NCBI GenBank assembly: GCA_030639305.1
Contig: DAOWCY010000027.1
Span: 1 to 49,858, forward strand
Length of the DNA stretch: 49,858 bases
Source of the DNA: JAGLQA01 sp023135565
GTDB lineage: Bacteria; Acidobacteriota; Aminicenantia; UBA2199
Direction: 5' to 3'
In this document: piece by piece, positions 1 through 6,571 of the stretch
How the letters are laid out: each line of letters opens with the position of its first letter
Position numbering within the stretch: the first letter of the stretch is position 1
Notes under the pieces: model-generated
What the model was told of the DNA's origin: nothing
Database searches by the model: none
Seen by the model: the letters and a program-made list of their open reading frames with translations, nothing else
Translations under genes and position numbers: made by a program

Positions 1-365
1 GGCAAAATGGCAACCGGGGGGAAATTTGTTGGAATTTAAACTGATATATGGAGATTTTATGAGGCGATGGTCTGAGATCACTTCGGAACGGGGGAAATGA
101 AGGAGGATGGCATTCTGGAATGGATAAAAAGAGAATTGCTGTTTTTGTTCAGTAGCGCTTGACAAACCAAAAAAAAACCGGTTGGAGGGTATTATCCCGG
201 CCCAGGATATTTAATTTTGTGCCACTACATGGCGGTATCGATGAACATGTTTGACATAATTCACGCCCCGCCGTAAGCGATTTATTGGTTGGGGACGCCG
301 TCCTCCCGGGCCGCGACTAATGGCAGTGGAAGACTCGATCCCAATCTTTTTTCCCGGGACAGGGG
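1..365. other. non-coding left flank
   Basis: I find no convincing gene in this stretch. It has short open frames on both strands without ribosome binding sites or recognisable products. It contains one copy of a dispersed motif (GGTTGGGGACGCCGTCC, 287-303) that recurs at 4862, and a small dyad around 221-238 (GCCAC-TACA-TGGCGG) resembling the one in the promoter region at 2779-2794. A TTGACA at 159-164 lacks a -10 box at usable spacing. Confidence 0.5.
287..307. repeat. GACGCCGTCC dispersed motif, copy 1
   Basis: GGTTGGGGACGCCGTCC here is identical to 4862-4878; a divergent copy lies at 2922-2942. The core GGGGACGCCGTCCCC is close to palindromic. All three copies are intergenic in the accessory island; none occurs in the biosynthetic cluster that I noticed. 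Confidence 0.7.
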
Positions 366-394
366 TTGATTTTTTTCACTAAATAAGGTATATT
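366..394 (+). promoter_or_regulatory. sigma70-type promoter of the Phd/ParE operon
   Basis: TTGATT (366-371) and TATATT (389-394) are separated by exactly 17 bp. Transcription would start near 401, leaving a short leader that still contains the AAGGAGG ribosome binding site at 405-411 before the GTG start at 416. Phd-type antitoxins usually bind their own promoter; I see no clear operator beyond AT-rich sequence. Confidence 0.6.
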
Positions 395-415
395 ATTTGG
401 TGAAAAGGAGGAATC

Positions 416-688
416 GTGAATATAAAAGAAAAAATTCGTCCGATAACTTTTCTCAAAACAAACGCCGCGGATGTGATGGCCGCAGTCACCAAAACCCATT
501 CACCTGTTATTATTACTCATAATGGCGAAGCGAAGATGGTGGTACAGGATATCGAATCCTATAATGATCTAAAAGAGTCCCTGAGCATGTTAAAACTGGC
601 TGCAATGGGTAGGGAACAGGTGGATAAGGGCAGAACCAGGAGTGCGGATGAGGTTTTCGAATCCCTTGAGAAAAAATTGGGTATATGA
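416..688 (+). CDS. Phd/YefM-family antitoxin
   Basis: A 90-residue protein whose N-terminal part matches the Phd/YefM antitoxin fold: a segment around residues 10-55 running ITFLKTNAADVMAAV, SPVIITHNGEAKMVV, then YNDLKESL. This part normally dimerises and binds the operon promoter, while the C-terminal helices wrap the toxin. Translation starts at GTG (416), chosen because AAGGAGG lies 4 nt upstream and this start gives the full family length. Its stop codon overlaps the start of the following ParE/RelE-like gene by 4 nt (ATGA), so the two are translationally coupled. It likely neutralises that toxin and autorepresses the promoter at 366-394. Which exact subfamily (Phd or YefM) it belongs to cannot be settled by eye. 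Confidence 0.88.
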   Translation: MNIKEKIRPITFLKTNAADVMAAVTKTHSPVIITHNGEAKMVVQDIESYNDLKESLSMLKLAAMGREQVDKGRTRSADEVFESLEKKLGI

Positions 689-1020
689 CCGAAGAGTACA
701 AGATAGAGTTTGCTGAGTGGGCGGAGTCCGACCTGGATGATATCGTGACATATATTGCGGAGAATGGAGAAGTTTCCAGGGCTGTTAAGATTTATTATAA
801 GCTTAAGCAAAAAATATCTTCTTTAAATATCATGGCTGAGCGGGGCCGGGTGGTGCCTGAATTGAAACGAATCGGGGTAAAGGAGTACCGGGAAATCATT
901 TACAGTCCATACAGGATTATCTATATGATTAAAGAGACAACGGTGCATATCATTGCGATTTTTGATGGGCGCAGGGAAATTGCGGATATAATATTTCAAA
1001 GGATAACCGGTTTTCATTAG
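685..1020 (+). CDS. ParE/RelE-family toxin
   Basis: A 111-residue protein of the ParE/RelE superfamily. It shows the usual order: an N-terminal strand (YKIEFAEWAESDLDDIVTYI), two helices, then the strands around VKEYREIIYSPYRIIYMI and VHIIAIFDGRRE. The conserved RxIxY...YRIIY pattern and the C-terminal basic DGRRE segment are typical. Members either poison DNA gyrase (ParE) or cleave ribosome-bound mRNA (RelE); the sequence does not decide which, although the YxIEFxxxAxxDLxxI start is more ParE-like. The ATG at 685 overlaps the antitoxin stop codon. It is expected to be inactive while bound by the product of the preceding gene. Confidence 0.87.
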   Translation: MTEEYKIEFAEWAESDLDDIVTYIAENGEVSRAVKIYYKLKQKISSLNIMAERGRVVPELKRIGVKEYREIIYSPYRIIYMIKETTVHIIAIFDGRREIADIIFQRITGFH

Positions 1021-1191
1021 GTTTTGAGATTGGCCTCCCGGCGCAGGACTTGACAGGTTGGCCGGGAACTAAATTAAATCCGGGAGATAGCCTTCTCCCC
1101 AGAATAGTTGAGACTATAATGAAAGACGGCCGCCTATCCCCAAAACTGGAAAATTCCCGGGATACTGCTTGATTCCGGTTCAACACATCAT

Positions 1192-2766
1192 CTATAATAA
1201 CGTTTCAGTAACATATTTGCCAATATTTCGTGCACCTGTATCAAAACCGACGCCTATAAGCAATATCTTTTTGCCGGTCGAAAGATAAGGTTCATAATAT
1301 TTTTTCTCTTTGATCTGCTTCAATGCCTCTTGCTCGCTGCCTACCTTGAATTCCAAAATAAAAACGGTTTTTTCGGTTTCCAGTACCGCGTCGATGCGAC
1401 CGATATTGGTTTCAACTTCCGGTTGAATATGTGCGCCGCTGAGTTTTAGCAGCAGGTATATGACGGTTTGATAATATCCCTCCCTATCGCTCACCGCCAT
1501 ATTATAAGCCAGTGAAGCGAAAACCGATCTTAGTACAGTAAAAAATTCCGGGATGTCTTCCCGGTATATCGCCGCCCTTAATTTCTTCAAAATTTTGAAA
1601 CTCTCAGTAAATCCCTTTTCCGTAAAACCTTTCAATAGGTACTTCAAAAAAGACTCCCTGACCTCTTTATTGGGATAACCTAAGCAATATAGTTTCTCTT
1701 CTTCCTTGCCGAACACTCGTTTTTTAATGCTCAAATAGCCGGTTTGAAACAGCAGCGAACTAATTTCCATATCCTCGATGTCATAACTTTCAAATACGGA
1801 ATTGTCTACTTCTGAAAATTCAAACTCCTTTACGTTAACGCCTCTCTCCCTGATAGTCTTGACTAAGAAAGTGGGCGTGGCAGTAGAAAACCAATAATTA
1901 TCGAAACTCTTTTCTTTGAAAAAACTAAGAATCGAATGGGGATTGTACACAAAATGGCTGCCGTCCCAGGAATAGCCGTTATACCAATGCTTGATATTTT
2001 TCAGCAGTTCTTCTTTTGAAGTTGACTGTACGATGCCGTTATTTAAAGTTGATTCGATCCGCTCCCGGAAATAATGCTCCAGTTCTTCCCCGGTATACCC
2101 CAGCAGGGTGGCGAAATCGTCGGACAATGTAATATCTCTCAAATTATTTAATCCTGAGAAAACAGAGACTTTCGAAAATTTCGAGACGCCGGTGATGAAA
2201 GCGAATTTCACAAACCGGTCCGCGGCTTTTATCGTCGAATAAAAGGTTCTCAGGATATTCCTATTTGCCAGGGCAATTTCCTGCCGGTCTAAATAGTCGA
2301 TAATGGGTTTATCGTATTCATCTATTAATATAACTATTTTATTATTATGTTTTTTACAGGTGGTAGTAATCAGTTCTTTAAACCGTTTGTCATAGTGTTT
2401 CTCTTTTAGTACCAGGTCTAATTTAGCGGCATTTTCGTCTAAAAGGAAATTCAAAGTTTCTTTCAATTCTTTTTCATTGCCATAGGTGAAGCCGGTAAAA
2501 TCTAAGTGGATAACCGGGTAAGCCCGCCAATCGATTTTATCGTAAATCCACAGGTCTTTGAATAGTTCTTTATTCCCGGAAAAGATTTCACCCAGTACTG
2601 AGACCAGCAGTGATTTCCCGAAACGGCGGGGCCGGGAGAGGAAATAGTATTTCCCGCCTTCGGCGAAGAATTTATAGATGTCTTTAGTTTTGTCGATATA
2701 GAGATAGCTGCCTTCGATCAAATCGCTGAAAGTTTGAATACCGATAGGCAATCTTTTTATATCCAT
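1192..2766 (-). CDS. AAA-ATPase-like / PD-(D/E)XK nuclease-like protein
   Basis: A 524-residue protein of the AAA-ATPase_like plus PDDEXK_9 (DUF1703) architecture. The N-terminal part (about residues 1-300) has the family start LPIGIQTFSDLIEGSYLYIDKT and a modified Walker A, SRPRRFGKS (residues 44-52). VILIDEYDKP provides a Walker B-like segment. The C-terminal part ends in a PD-(D/E)XK-like core: GRID with Asp459, then LEFK with Glu472 and Lys474, and a downstream Gln484. The family is often present in many copies in Bacteroidota and related bacteria; its biological role is not established, with defence or mobile-element functions proposed. It is transcribed alone, opposite to its neighbours, from a promoter with TATAAT only 6 nt before the ATG, so the mRNA is probably leaderless. 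Confidence 0.85.
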   Translation of the reverse strand: MDIKRLPIGIQTFSDLIEGSYLYIDKTKDIYKFFAEGGKYYFLSRPRRFGKSLLVSVLGEIFSGNKELFKDLWIYDKIDWRAYPVIHLDFTGFTYGNEKELKETLNFLLDENAAKLDLVLKEKHYDKRFKELITTTCKKHNNKIVILIDEYDKPIIDYLDRQEIALANRNILRTFYSTIKAADRFVKFAFITGVSKFSKVSVFSGLNNLRDITLSDDFATLLGYTGEELEHYFRERIESTLNNGIVQSTSKEELLKNIKHWYNGYSWDGSHFVYNPHSILSFFKEKSFDNYWFSTATPTFLVKTIRERGVNVKEFEFSEVDNSVFESYDIEDMEISSLLFQTGYLSIKKRVFGKEEEKLYCLGYPNKEVRESFLKYLLKGFTEKGFTESFKILKKLRAAIYREDIPEFFTVLRSVFASLAYNMAVSDREGYYQTVIYLLLKLSGAHIQPEVETNIGRIDAVLETEKTVFILEFKVGSEQEALKQIKEKKYYEPYLSTGKKILLIGVGFDTGARNIGKYVTETLL

Positions 2767-2772
2767 GTTGAC

Positions 2773-2802
2773 ATTATACCATTACATGGTGGTAATAAAC
2801 AA
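2773..2802 (-). promoter_or_regulatory. promoter of the AAA/PDDEXK gene, leaderless arrangement, with a dyad in the spacer
   Basis: Read on the minus strand, TTGTTT (2797-2802) and a consensus TATAAT (2773-2778) are 18 bp apart. Only GTCAAC lies between the -10 box and the ATG (2764-2766), so the transcript should begin at or within a base or two of the start codon. The spacer holds an imperfect dyad TACCA-N8-TGGTA (2777-2794), a possible repressor site. No ribosome binding site is present, which agrees with leaderless translation. Confidence 0.6.
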
Positions 2803-2981
2803 CAGGTTTTAGAGTAAGTGTTCAGTTTTCGGCATTCGGCTTTCAGCATTTGGCCATCAGCGGGCACAGTCTTCGGCCTTCAGCAAACGGGCATTAGTCC
2901 CAAACTCATCGAAATTATACTGGCGGAGGACGCCGTCCCCCCGCCGGGGGCTTTCGGGGTTCGTAAAAGATAAGGCGCTGC
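2803..2981. repeat. intergenic stretch with short imperfect repeats
   Basis: No gene is visible. The left half carries degenerate repeats of the TTCGGC/TTCAGC type (about 2821-2885). The segment 2922-2942 (GGCGGAGGACGCCGTCCCCCC) is a divergent copy of the GACGCCGTCC motif found at 287 and 4862. These look like the same class of small dispersed repeats that litter the other intergenic regions. Confidence 0.45.
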
Positions 2982-3010
2982 TTGTCAAGGGCGTCCGTTT
3001 TTGTTAAAAT
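2982..3010 (+). promoter_or_regulatory. sigma70-type promoter of the AbiEii operon, leaderless arrangement
   Basis: TTGTCA (2982-2987) and TAAAAT (3005-3010) are 17 bp apart. The ATG of the first gene is at 3017, six bases after the -10 box, so transcription should start on or next to the start codon. No Shine-Dalgarno sequence exists upstream of 3017, consistent with a leaderless mRNA. Confidence 0.6.
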
Positions 3011-3016
3011 AGAATC

Positions 3017-3301
3017 ATGGATAAAGAAAAATTAAAATCCATATTCTGGGACTACGACATCGAATACAGCGCCGACGACATCTATGATTTTATCGTGGGG
3101 AAAAAACAGGCCAAAGAGTTTAATCGCAATAGACTAATCGCCAGGGCGTTAACTTCTATCCGCTGGTACGATTTGGTCGATATTTTCGGGATTAAACAAT
3201 TGTATGAATTCTTAAACGATGATGTGTTGAAATTCATCTGGCGAAAAAGCGTAAAGGAGCGCTACAAAAATGTCAGGGAAGTCTTACAGGGCGTACTATA
3301 A
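3017..3301 (+). CDS. small partner (putative antitoxin) of the AbiEii-type protein
   Basis: A 94-residue, charged and mostly helical protein with no family I can name with certainty. Visible landmarks are an acidic N-terminal segment (FWDYDIEYSADDIYDFIVGK), a middle stretch RLIARALTSIRWYDLVDIFG, and a basic C-terminus. It is encoded directly before, and overlaps by 32 nt with, an AbiEii-family nucleotidyltransferase. Small proteins in this position commonly act as the antitoxin or DNA-binding partner of such toxins, and I infer the same here. The ATG at 3017 is preferred because the promoter places the transcript start there. The arrangement differs from classical AbiEi (about 200 residues, winged helix), so this would be a minimal or different partner. 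Confidence 0.55.
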   Translation: MDKEKLKSIFWDYDIEYSADDIYDFIVGKKQAKEFNRNRLIARALTSIRWYDLVDIFGIKQLYEFLNDDVLKFIWRKSVKERYKNVREVLQGVL

Positions 3302-3980
3302 AGAACTATACGCCATCCAGGACGGCGTTTTCAAGATAGTAGAGGACTATGATTTTTATCTCACCGGCGGGACGGCTTTAAGCCGTTTTTATTTGCAGCA
3401 CCGCTATTCGGACGACCTGGATTTTTTCGTACATCAAAAAGCCGGTTTCCTGGCCGCCGTGAAAGAAATTATTACGCAGCTTAAAGCGCAGTACAACCTG
3501 GAAACTCGTATTATGACGACAGATTTCGCACAAGTAGATATTCATTCCGGGGAGTTTCACAAAAAATTCCGGGAACAATTCCAGGCTAAACTAAAAATCG
3601 ACTTTGTCAATGAACTTCAAATTCCCCGCTTTGGAGAACTATCCGGTTTCGAGGTTTTTTCACGAGTTGACAACTTGAGGAACATGCTTTCCAACAAGCT
3701 CACAGCCATCACCCGCCTGGAACCTAAAGACATTGCCGATATTTGGTATATTTGCAAGAATTTTTCGTTTAAGTGGGATGAGATCATCCGCGAAGCAGAG
3801 CAAAAAGAAGTCATTGAAGAGTTAATGGTTTTCGATCTTTTAAAGACGTTTCCTTTGCATATGTTCCGGCCGATACGTTGGATCGATCCCATCGAAGTTG
3901 AAGATTTTGAAAAAGACAGGAAAATCATACTCCAAGATATTCTTACCAGGGCAGCAAACTCGCTCTCAGGAAAAAAATAA
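3270..3980 (+). CDS. AbiEii/AbiGii-type nucleotidyltransferase (toxin-like)
   Basis: A 236-residue protein with the DNA polymerase beta-like nucleotidyltransferase signature of the AbiEii family: GGTALS (residues 33-38), then SDDLD (47-51) supplying the metal-binding acids, a later LKIDFV strand (about 108-113), and RLEPKDIADIW (149-159), which matches the family's C-terminal K-D-xx-D motif. Characterised AbiEii proteins are NTP-binding toxins of type IV-like toxin-antitoxin and abortive-infection systems; some related toxins transfer nucleotides to tRNA. The start at 3270 is supported by AAAGGAG at 3253-3259. It overlaps the end of the preceding small gene, implying coupled translation. Confidence 0.85.
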   Translation: MSGKSYRAYYKELYAIQDGVFKIVEDYDFYLTGGTALSRFYLQHRYSDDLDFFVHQKAGFLAAVKEIITQLKAQYNLETRIMTTDFAQVDIHSGEFHKKFREQFQAKLKIDFVNELQIPRFGELSGFEVFSRVDNLRNMLSNKLTAITRLEPKDIADIWYICKNFSFKWDEIIREAEQKEVIEELMVFDLLKTFPLHMFRPIRWIDPIEVEDFEKDRKIILQDILTRAANSLSGKK

Positions 3981-4045
3981 AACACTCTCAAAAACCGGGA
4001 AAGCCGATGAGAGGCATTCTTTCTTGCCTAACATGAAATTACTTT

Positions 4046-4124
4046 GCCTTCGGCGACCCTGCCGGGGGCCAAACTTTTGAAAAAGTTTGATCAAAACTTT
4101 TGTTTAATTTCATTCGTTTCCGGG
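4046..4124 (+). repeat. dispersed intergenic repeat, copy A
   Basis: This segment joins a 21-bp block (GCCTTCGGCGACCCTGCCGGG, 4046-4066) to a palindrome-rich block AAACTTTTGAAAAAGTTT and an AT-rich tail ending in TTCGTTTCCGGG (4124). The 21-bp block is identical at 6348-6368. The tail (4093-4124) recurs at 27298-27329 with three mismatches in 32 bases. The rest of the 3981-4194 intergenic region shows nothing else I can name. Confidence 0.7.
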
Positions 4125-4194
4125 TGAGGCTCGCATCATGATTGACTGTTCCCGCTTATCGCTTATTATTATCCGCGTCCCCCCGCACAGCGGC

Positions 4195-4524
4195 TTATTG
4201 GCTTAACTTTGAACGAGCCAGTCGATTTAAACTAACTCCTGATTCCGCTGCCTGGATGGTTAGGTTGCGATGAACCTCAGGTGGCACCTGCACCGAAAAT
4301 TTGCCGCTGTATTGTTTACAAGAAATGGGTTCAGGCACAGTTTCACTATTATTCATCATATCGGTTACTACTTCAGCCACCACTTTGCGGATACCTTTAA
4401 AAGCAGCTTCCGGCGTTTCAGTCAGCCAACTTAAGCTGGGGAATTCTGCACACAAGCCTACATATTCGCTATCGTCTTCAGACCAGGTTACTCGATATGT
4501 ATAACGATCATTTTTTAAAGCCAT
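4195..4524 (-). CDS. hicB: HicB-family antitoxin
   Basis: A 109-residue HicB-type protein. The N-terminal half (residues 7-60) is the degenerate RNase H-like fold: YTYRVTWSEDDSEYVGLCAEFPSLSWLTETPEAAFKGI. The C-terminal half has a ribbon-helix-helix segment, SGKFSVQVPPEVHRNLTIQA followed by SGVSLNRLARSKLSQ, which would bind the operon promoter. The gene starts inside the end of the hicA-like gene with AGAGG upstream, so the pair is coupled in the order toxin then antitoxin. It is expected to block the HicA active site and repress transcription. No DNA operator is obvious upstream of the toxin. Confidence 0.9.
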   Translation of the reverse strand: MALKNDRYTYRVTWSEDDSEYVGLCAEFPSLSWLTETPEAAFKGIRKVVAEVVTDMMNNSETVPEPISCKQYSGKFSVQVPPEVHRNLTIQAAESGVSLNRLARSKLSQ

Positions 4525-4768
4525 GATCTACCTCTAATTTTTCAACAGCCATAAGCACCTGTTTAACCTGGTATACTTTGGCTTTTCCTTTATTATTTTG
4601 AACGTTTACCCGGGGATCGCCTCGCCAGGGTGTTTTATATACGCGATGGCTGCTGCCGCTTTGACGAGCTTCCCCGAAATAAAATTCACATATTTTACAC
4701 AGGTCACTGAACCTAATGTCTTTGGGATTCCGTTTCATCTGTAAGAGAATTTCGTTTACTTTAGCCAT
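4508..4768 (-). CDS. hicA: HicA-family mRNA interferase toxin
   Basis: About 86 residues when started at the internal ATG (4766-4768), which gives MAKVNEILLQMKRNPKDIRF. A longer in-frame start at 4822 adds 18 residues unlike the family, so I prefer the shorter form. The protein shows the dsRBD-like HicA fold with the catalytic His in GSSHRVYK, then the basic strand WRGDPRVNVQN and the C-terminal helix QVKQVLMAVEKL. HicA proteins cleave mRNA and are held inactive by HicB, encoded immediately downstream with a 17-nt overlap. No strong ribosome binding site precedes the start. Confidence 0.87.
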   Translation of the reverse strand: MAKVNEILLQMKRNPKDIRFSDLCKICEFYFGEARQSGSSHRVYKTPWRGDPRVNVQNNKGKAKVYQVKQVLMAVEKLEVDHGFKK

Positions 4769-4861
4769 TGGTTTTACAATCACTGGAAATAATACACTAC
4801 CATAATTGGAAGAAAAAATCAAATTTTTGATAAACCGGATGTGATTGACCTACCTCTCATA

Positions 4862-4881
4862 GGTTGGGGACGCCGTCCCCC
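4862..4881. repeat. GACGCCGTCC dispersed motif, copy 3
   Basis: Matches 287-303 over 17 bases. It lies between the HicAB pair and the AT-rich repeat array; the surrounding 4823-4930 shows no gene. Confidence 0.7.
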
Positions 4882-4930
4882 TGGAAGACGTTAGCTGAAC
4901 ACTCTTTTCACAGCAGGCCGGGAACCGGGA

Positions 4931-5044
4931 AATATATCAAATTTTCGAGAACTTTAATATATATCAGAATTTTGATATATATTAAAATCCTGATATATAT
5001 TGACTTTTTGAAATTTTTGATATATATTGAATTCTTGATATATT
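4931..5044 (+). repeat. AT-rich repeat array (TGATATATATT units) upstream of the ATPase gene
   Basis: Six copies of one motif lie in 114 bp. Two are in reverse orientation (4931-4939 partial; 4956-4966 AATATATATCA). Four are direct: TGATATATATT at 4973-4983, 4991-5001 and 5018-5028, and a shortened copy at 5036-5044. The copies at 4956 and 4973 form an 11-bp inverted repeat around a 6-bp centre. The direct copies start 18, 27 and 18 bp apart. The last full copy supplies the -10 box of the promoter for the next gene, so protein bound here would control that promoter. The array could also be a minisatellite or an origin-like AT-rich region. Confidence 0.85.
5000..5028 (+). promoter_or_regulatory. 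promoter embedded in the repeat array
   Basis: TTGACT (5000-5005) and TATATT (5023-5028) are 17 bp apart, and both boxes overlap copies of the TGATATATATT repeat. Transcription would begin near 5035, and a weak AAGGA ribosome binding site (5053-5057) precedes the ATG at 5066. Overlap of promoter and repeats suggests autoregulation by the downstream protein, which ends in a winged helix. Confidence 0.55.
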
Positions 5045-5065
5045 ACGCTAAAAAGGAAGTACACC

Positions 5066-6298
5066 ATGTTTGAAAAATGGAACATTCCCGATGATATATG
5101 CGACAACTACCCCATCGGGCTTAACAGTCTCGATTTATTCGTAGGCCATTCCGAACAAACAAAATTCCTGTCCGGCATCCTGACAAATAAATCGGTGGTC
5201 CTCCTGGAAGGAGAAATCGGCGTCGGCAAAACCTCGCTGGGAAACTACATCCGCCACTCGAAAAAAGGTTTCTTTTCTCCCCTGCTGGAAATTCCCTGTA
5301 AACCGAAGTGGGATAACGACACCTTTATGGGCATCGTATTGGCAGCTATCGTTAAAGAAATAATGCGCAGCGGCACTCCCCATAAAAAACTAAGAAAACA
5401 CGAAACCATCCGCGAAATCAACGAAAAATTTTCCGATTTAAAACTGGCCAACTTAGGTATAACAGGCGCCGGATTCGGGATCAGTAAAGGTTCCGGTTTC
5501 TCCAGGACTTCTTTTATTAATCAAACGATCTTGATAGATTACCTGCTGAAAGTGGGTGAAATTATAGGCGAACAATACCGCCAGCCCGCCCCTATCATCA
5601 TGCAGGTGAATAACCTGGATACTCGATACAGCTTTTCCGAAGACGACTTAACCCGCCTCTTTAACGATATACGGGACACCTTGCAAATTCCCAATATTAG
5701 CTGGATCATATGCGGCGATTCCGGGTTGGGGAATTTTTTAAAGAAAAACGTCCCCCGTGTGGGACAGATCATTAATACTATCGTAACCGTGGAACCGTTA
5801 TCTTTCGAGGAGATAATAACCGCATTCCGGCTTAGAATAAAAAAGGCCGGGATGAAAGGCGAATTTCCCGTAGAACCCGGCTTATTAAAATATATCTATG
5901 ATATTTCCAACGGCTCTTTCAGGGAAATCCTGAATATTATATATCAACTTTTGGTCAGGTACTATAATGAACCGCTGGTCACAACCATTACCGGCGAACA
6001 TGCCCGCTTCTTTTTTTATGAAGCCGGTAGGCGGCATGTGGAAACTCTAAAAAAATCAAAAATCCAATACCCGGTTTTCGAGGCTGTGGTAAACCATCCC
6101 GGTATCAACCAAAAAAATCTCTCAAAATTAGTGGGCAAGCAGCAGTCCAATGTATCGAGAGTGACAAAAGAACTCGAAGCTATGGGATTCATTATTGTAA
6201 AAAAAGAAGGCCGGGTCAATTATTATTACCCGGATATCAAATACCGTATCGGTTTTTCAAACATAAACGGGAATAAAATGAATGACCCGGTTGTCTAA
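5066..6298 (+). CDS. P-loop ATPase with C-terminal winged-helix domain
   Basis: A 410-residue protein. Walker A is GEIGVGKTS (about residues 50-58). PIIMQVNNLD (about 172-181) is a Walker B-like strand with Asn-Asn in place of the usual acidic pair, and SWIICGDSG a sensor-like strand. The AAA-type lid (about 235-290) includes the SFEEIITAFRLRIKKAG and NGSFREILNIIYQLL helices. The C-terminal 80 residues form a MarR-like winged helix: PGINQKNLSKLVGKQQSNVSRV is the helix-turn-helix, followed by the wing KKEGRVNYYYP. This layout resembles STAND/AAA regulators and, loosely, Cdc6-like ATPases. It probably binds the repeats at 4931-5044; function unknown. Its last codons are duplicated downstream (6484-6516). 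Confidence 0.7.
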   Translation: MFEKWNIPDDICDNYPIGLNSLDLFVGHSEQTKFLSGILTNKSVVLLEGEIGVGKTSLGNYIRHSKKGFFSPLLEIPCKPKWDNDTFMGIVLAAIVKEIMRSGTPHKKLRKHETIREINEKFSDLKLANLGITGAGFGISKGSGFSRTSFINQTILIDYLLKVGEIIGEQYRQPAPIIMQVNNLDTRYSFSEDDLTRLFNDIRDTLQIPNISWIICGDSGLGNFLKKNVPRVGQIINTIVTVEPLSFEEIITAFRLRIKKAGMKGEFPVEPGLLKYIYDISNGSFREILNIIYQLLVRYYNEPLVTTITGEHARFFFYEAGRRHVETLKKSKIQYPVFEAVVNHPGINQKNLSKLVGKQQSNVSRVTKELEAMGFIIVKKEGRVNYYYPDIKYRIGFSNINGNKMNDPVV

Positions 6299-6301
6299 TA
6301 A
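6269..6301 (+). repeat. 33-bp direct repeat, left copy (end of the ATPase gene)
   Basis: This 33-bp stretch covers the last codons and the TAA stop of the ATPase gene and is repeated base for base at 6484-6516. The 182 bp in between hold a copy of the dispersed intergenic repeat. The left copy is clearly the original, because it is in frame with the gene. Confidence 0.95.
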
Positions 6302-6347
6302 AAAAGGGGCAGTGTATTCGAAAATTACAACGATACGGGAAACCGAT

Positions 6348-6450
6348 GCCTTCGGCGACCCTGCCGGGTGACGCCCCCATTGAATTTTTCGTTGGGGGCC
6401 AGCGGCATACCGCACCTTTGAAAAAGTTTGAACAAAACTTTTGTTGATTT
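6348..6450 (+). repeat. dispersed intergenic repeat, copy B
   Basis: The block at 6348-6368 is identical to 4046-4066. It is followed by an insertion (GGGTGACGCCCCCATTGAAT and onward) and then the same palindromic AAAAAGTTTGAACAAAACTTTTGTT block as copy A. It lies entirely between the two 33-bp direct repeats. The remainder of 6302-6483 has no gene. Confidence 0.75.
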
Positions 6451-6465
6451 AAAAGCACACAAAAC

Positions 6466-6494
6466 TTGATTTTTTTCGCTTTTGGGAATAAAAT
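6466..6494 (+). promoter_or_regulatory. promoter of the ECF sigma factor operon
   Basis: TTGATT (6466-6471) and TAAAAT (6489-6494) are 17 bp apart. The -35 box lies in the DNA between the direct repeats and the -10 box lies inside the right copy of the 33-bp repeat, so the promoter exists only because of the duplication. Start would be near 6501, leaving a leader of about 70 nt. ECF sigma factors often read their own, different promoter; I see no separate second promoter. Confidence 0.45.
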
Positions 6495-6516
6495 GAATGA
6501 CCCGGTTGTCTAATAA
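6484..6516 (+). repeat. 33-bp direct repeat, right copy
   Basis: Exact copy of 6269-6301, 215 bp downstream, not in any reading frame. The bases beyond each end differ between the copies, so the repeat length is exactly 33. Confidence 0.95.
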
Positions 6517-6571
6517 TATGGGAGTTTTTTTTCATTTTCTCTAAAAAAAATTCCTATTTTTGGATGACCGC

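Noticed and set aside
159..195. TTGACA with a TATTAT box as a promoter
   Set aside because: Spacing is about 25 bp, too long for sigma70, and no gene follows.
4769..4822. Longer N-terminus for the HicA-like protein
   Set aside because: The extra 18 residues do not fit the family; the internal ATG at 4768 gives the normal length.
4864..5073. A 69-codon open frame with an LIYIKI-type repeat
   Set aside because: It is only the translation of the AT-rich repeat array; no ribosome binding site, and the promoter of the next gene lies inside it.
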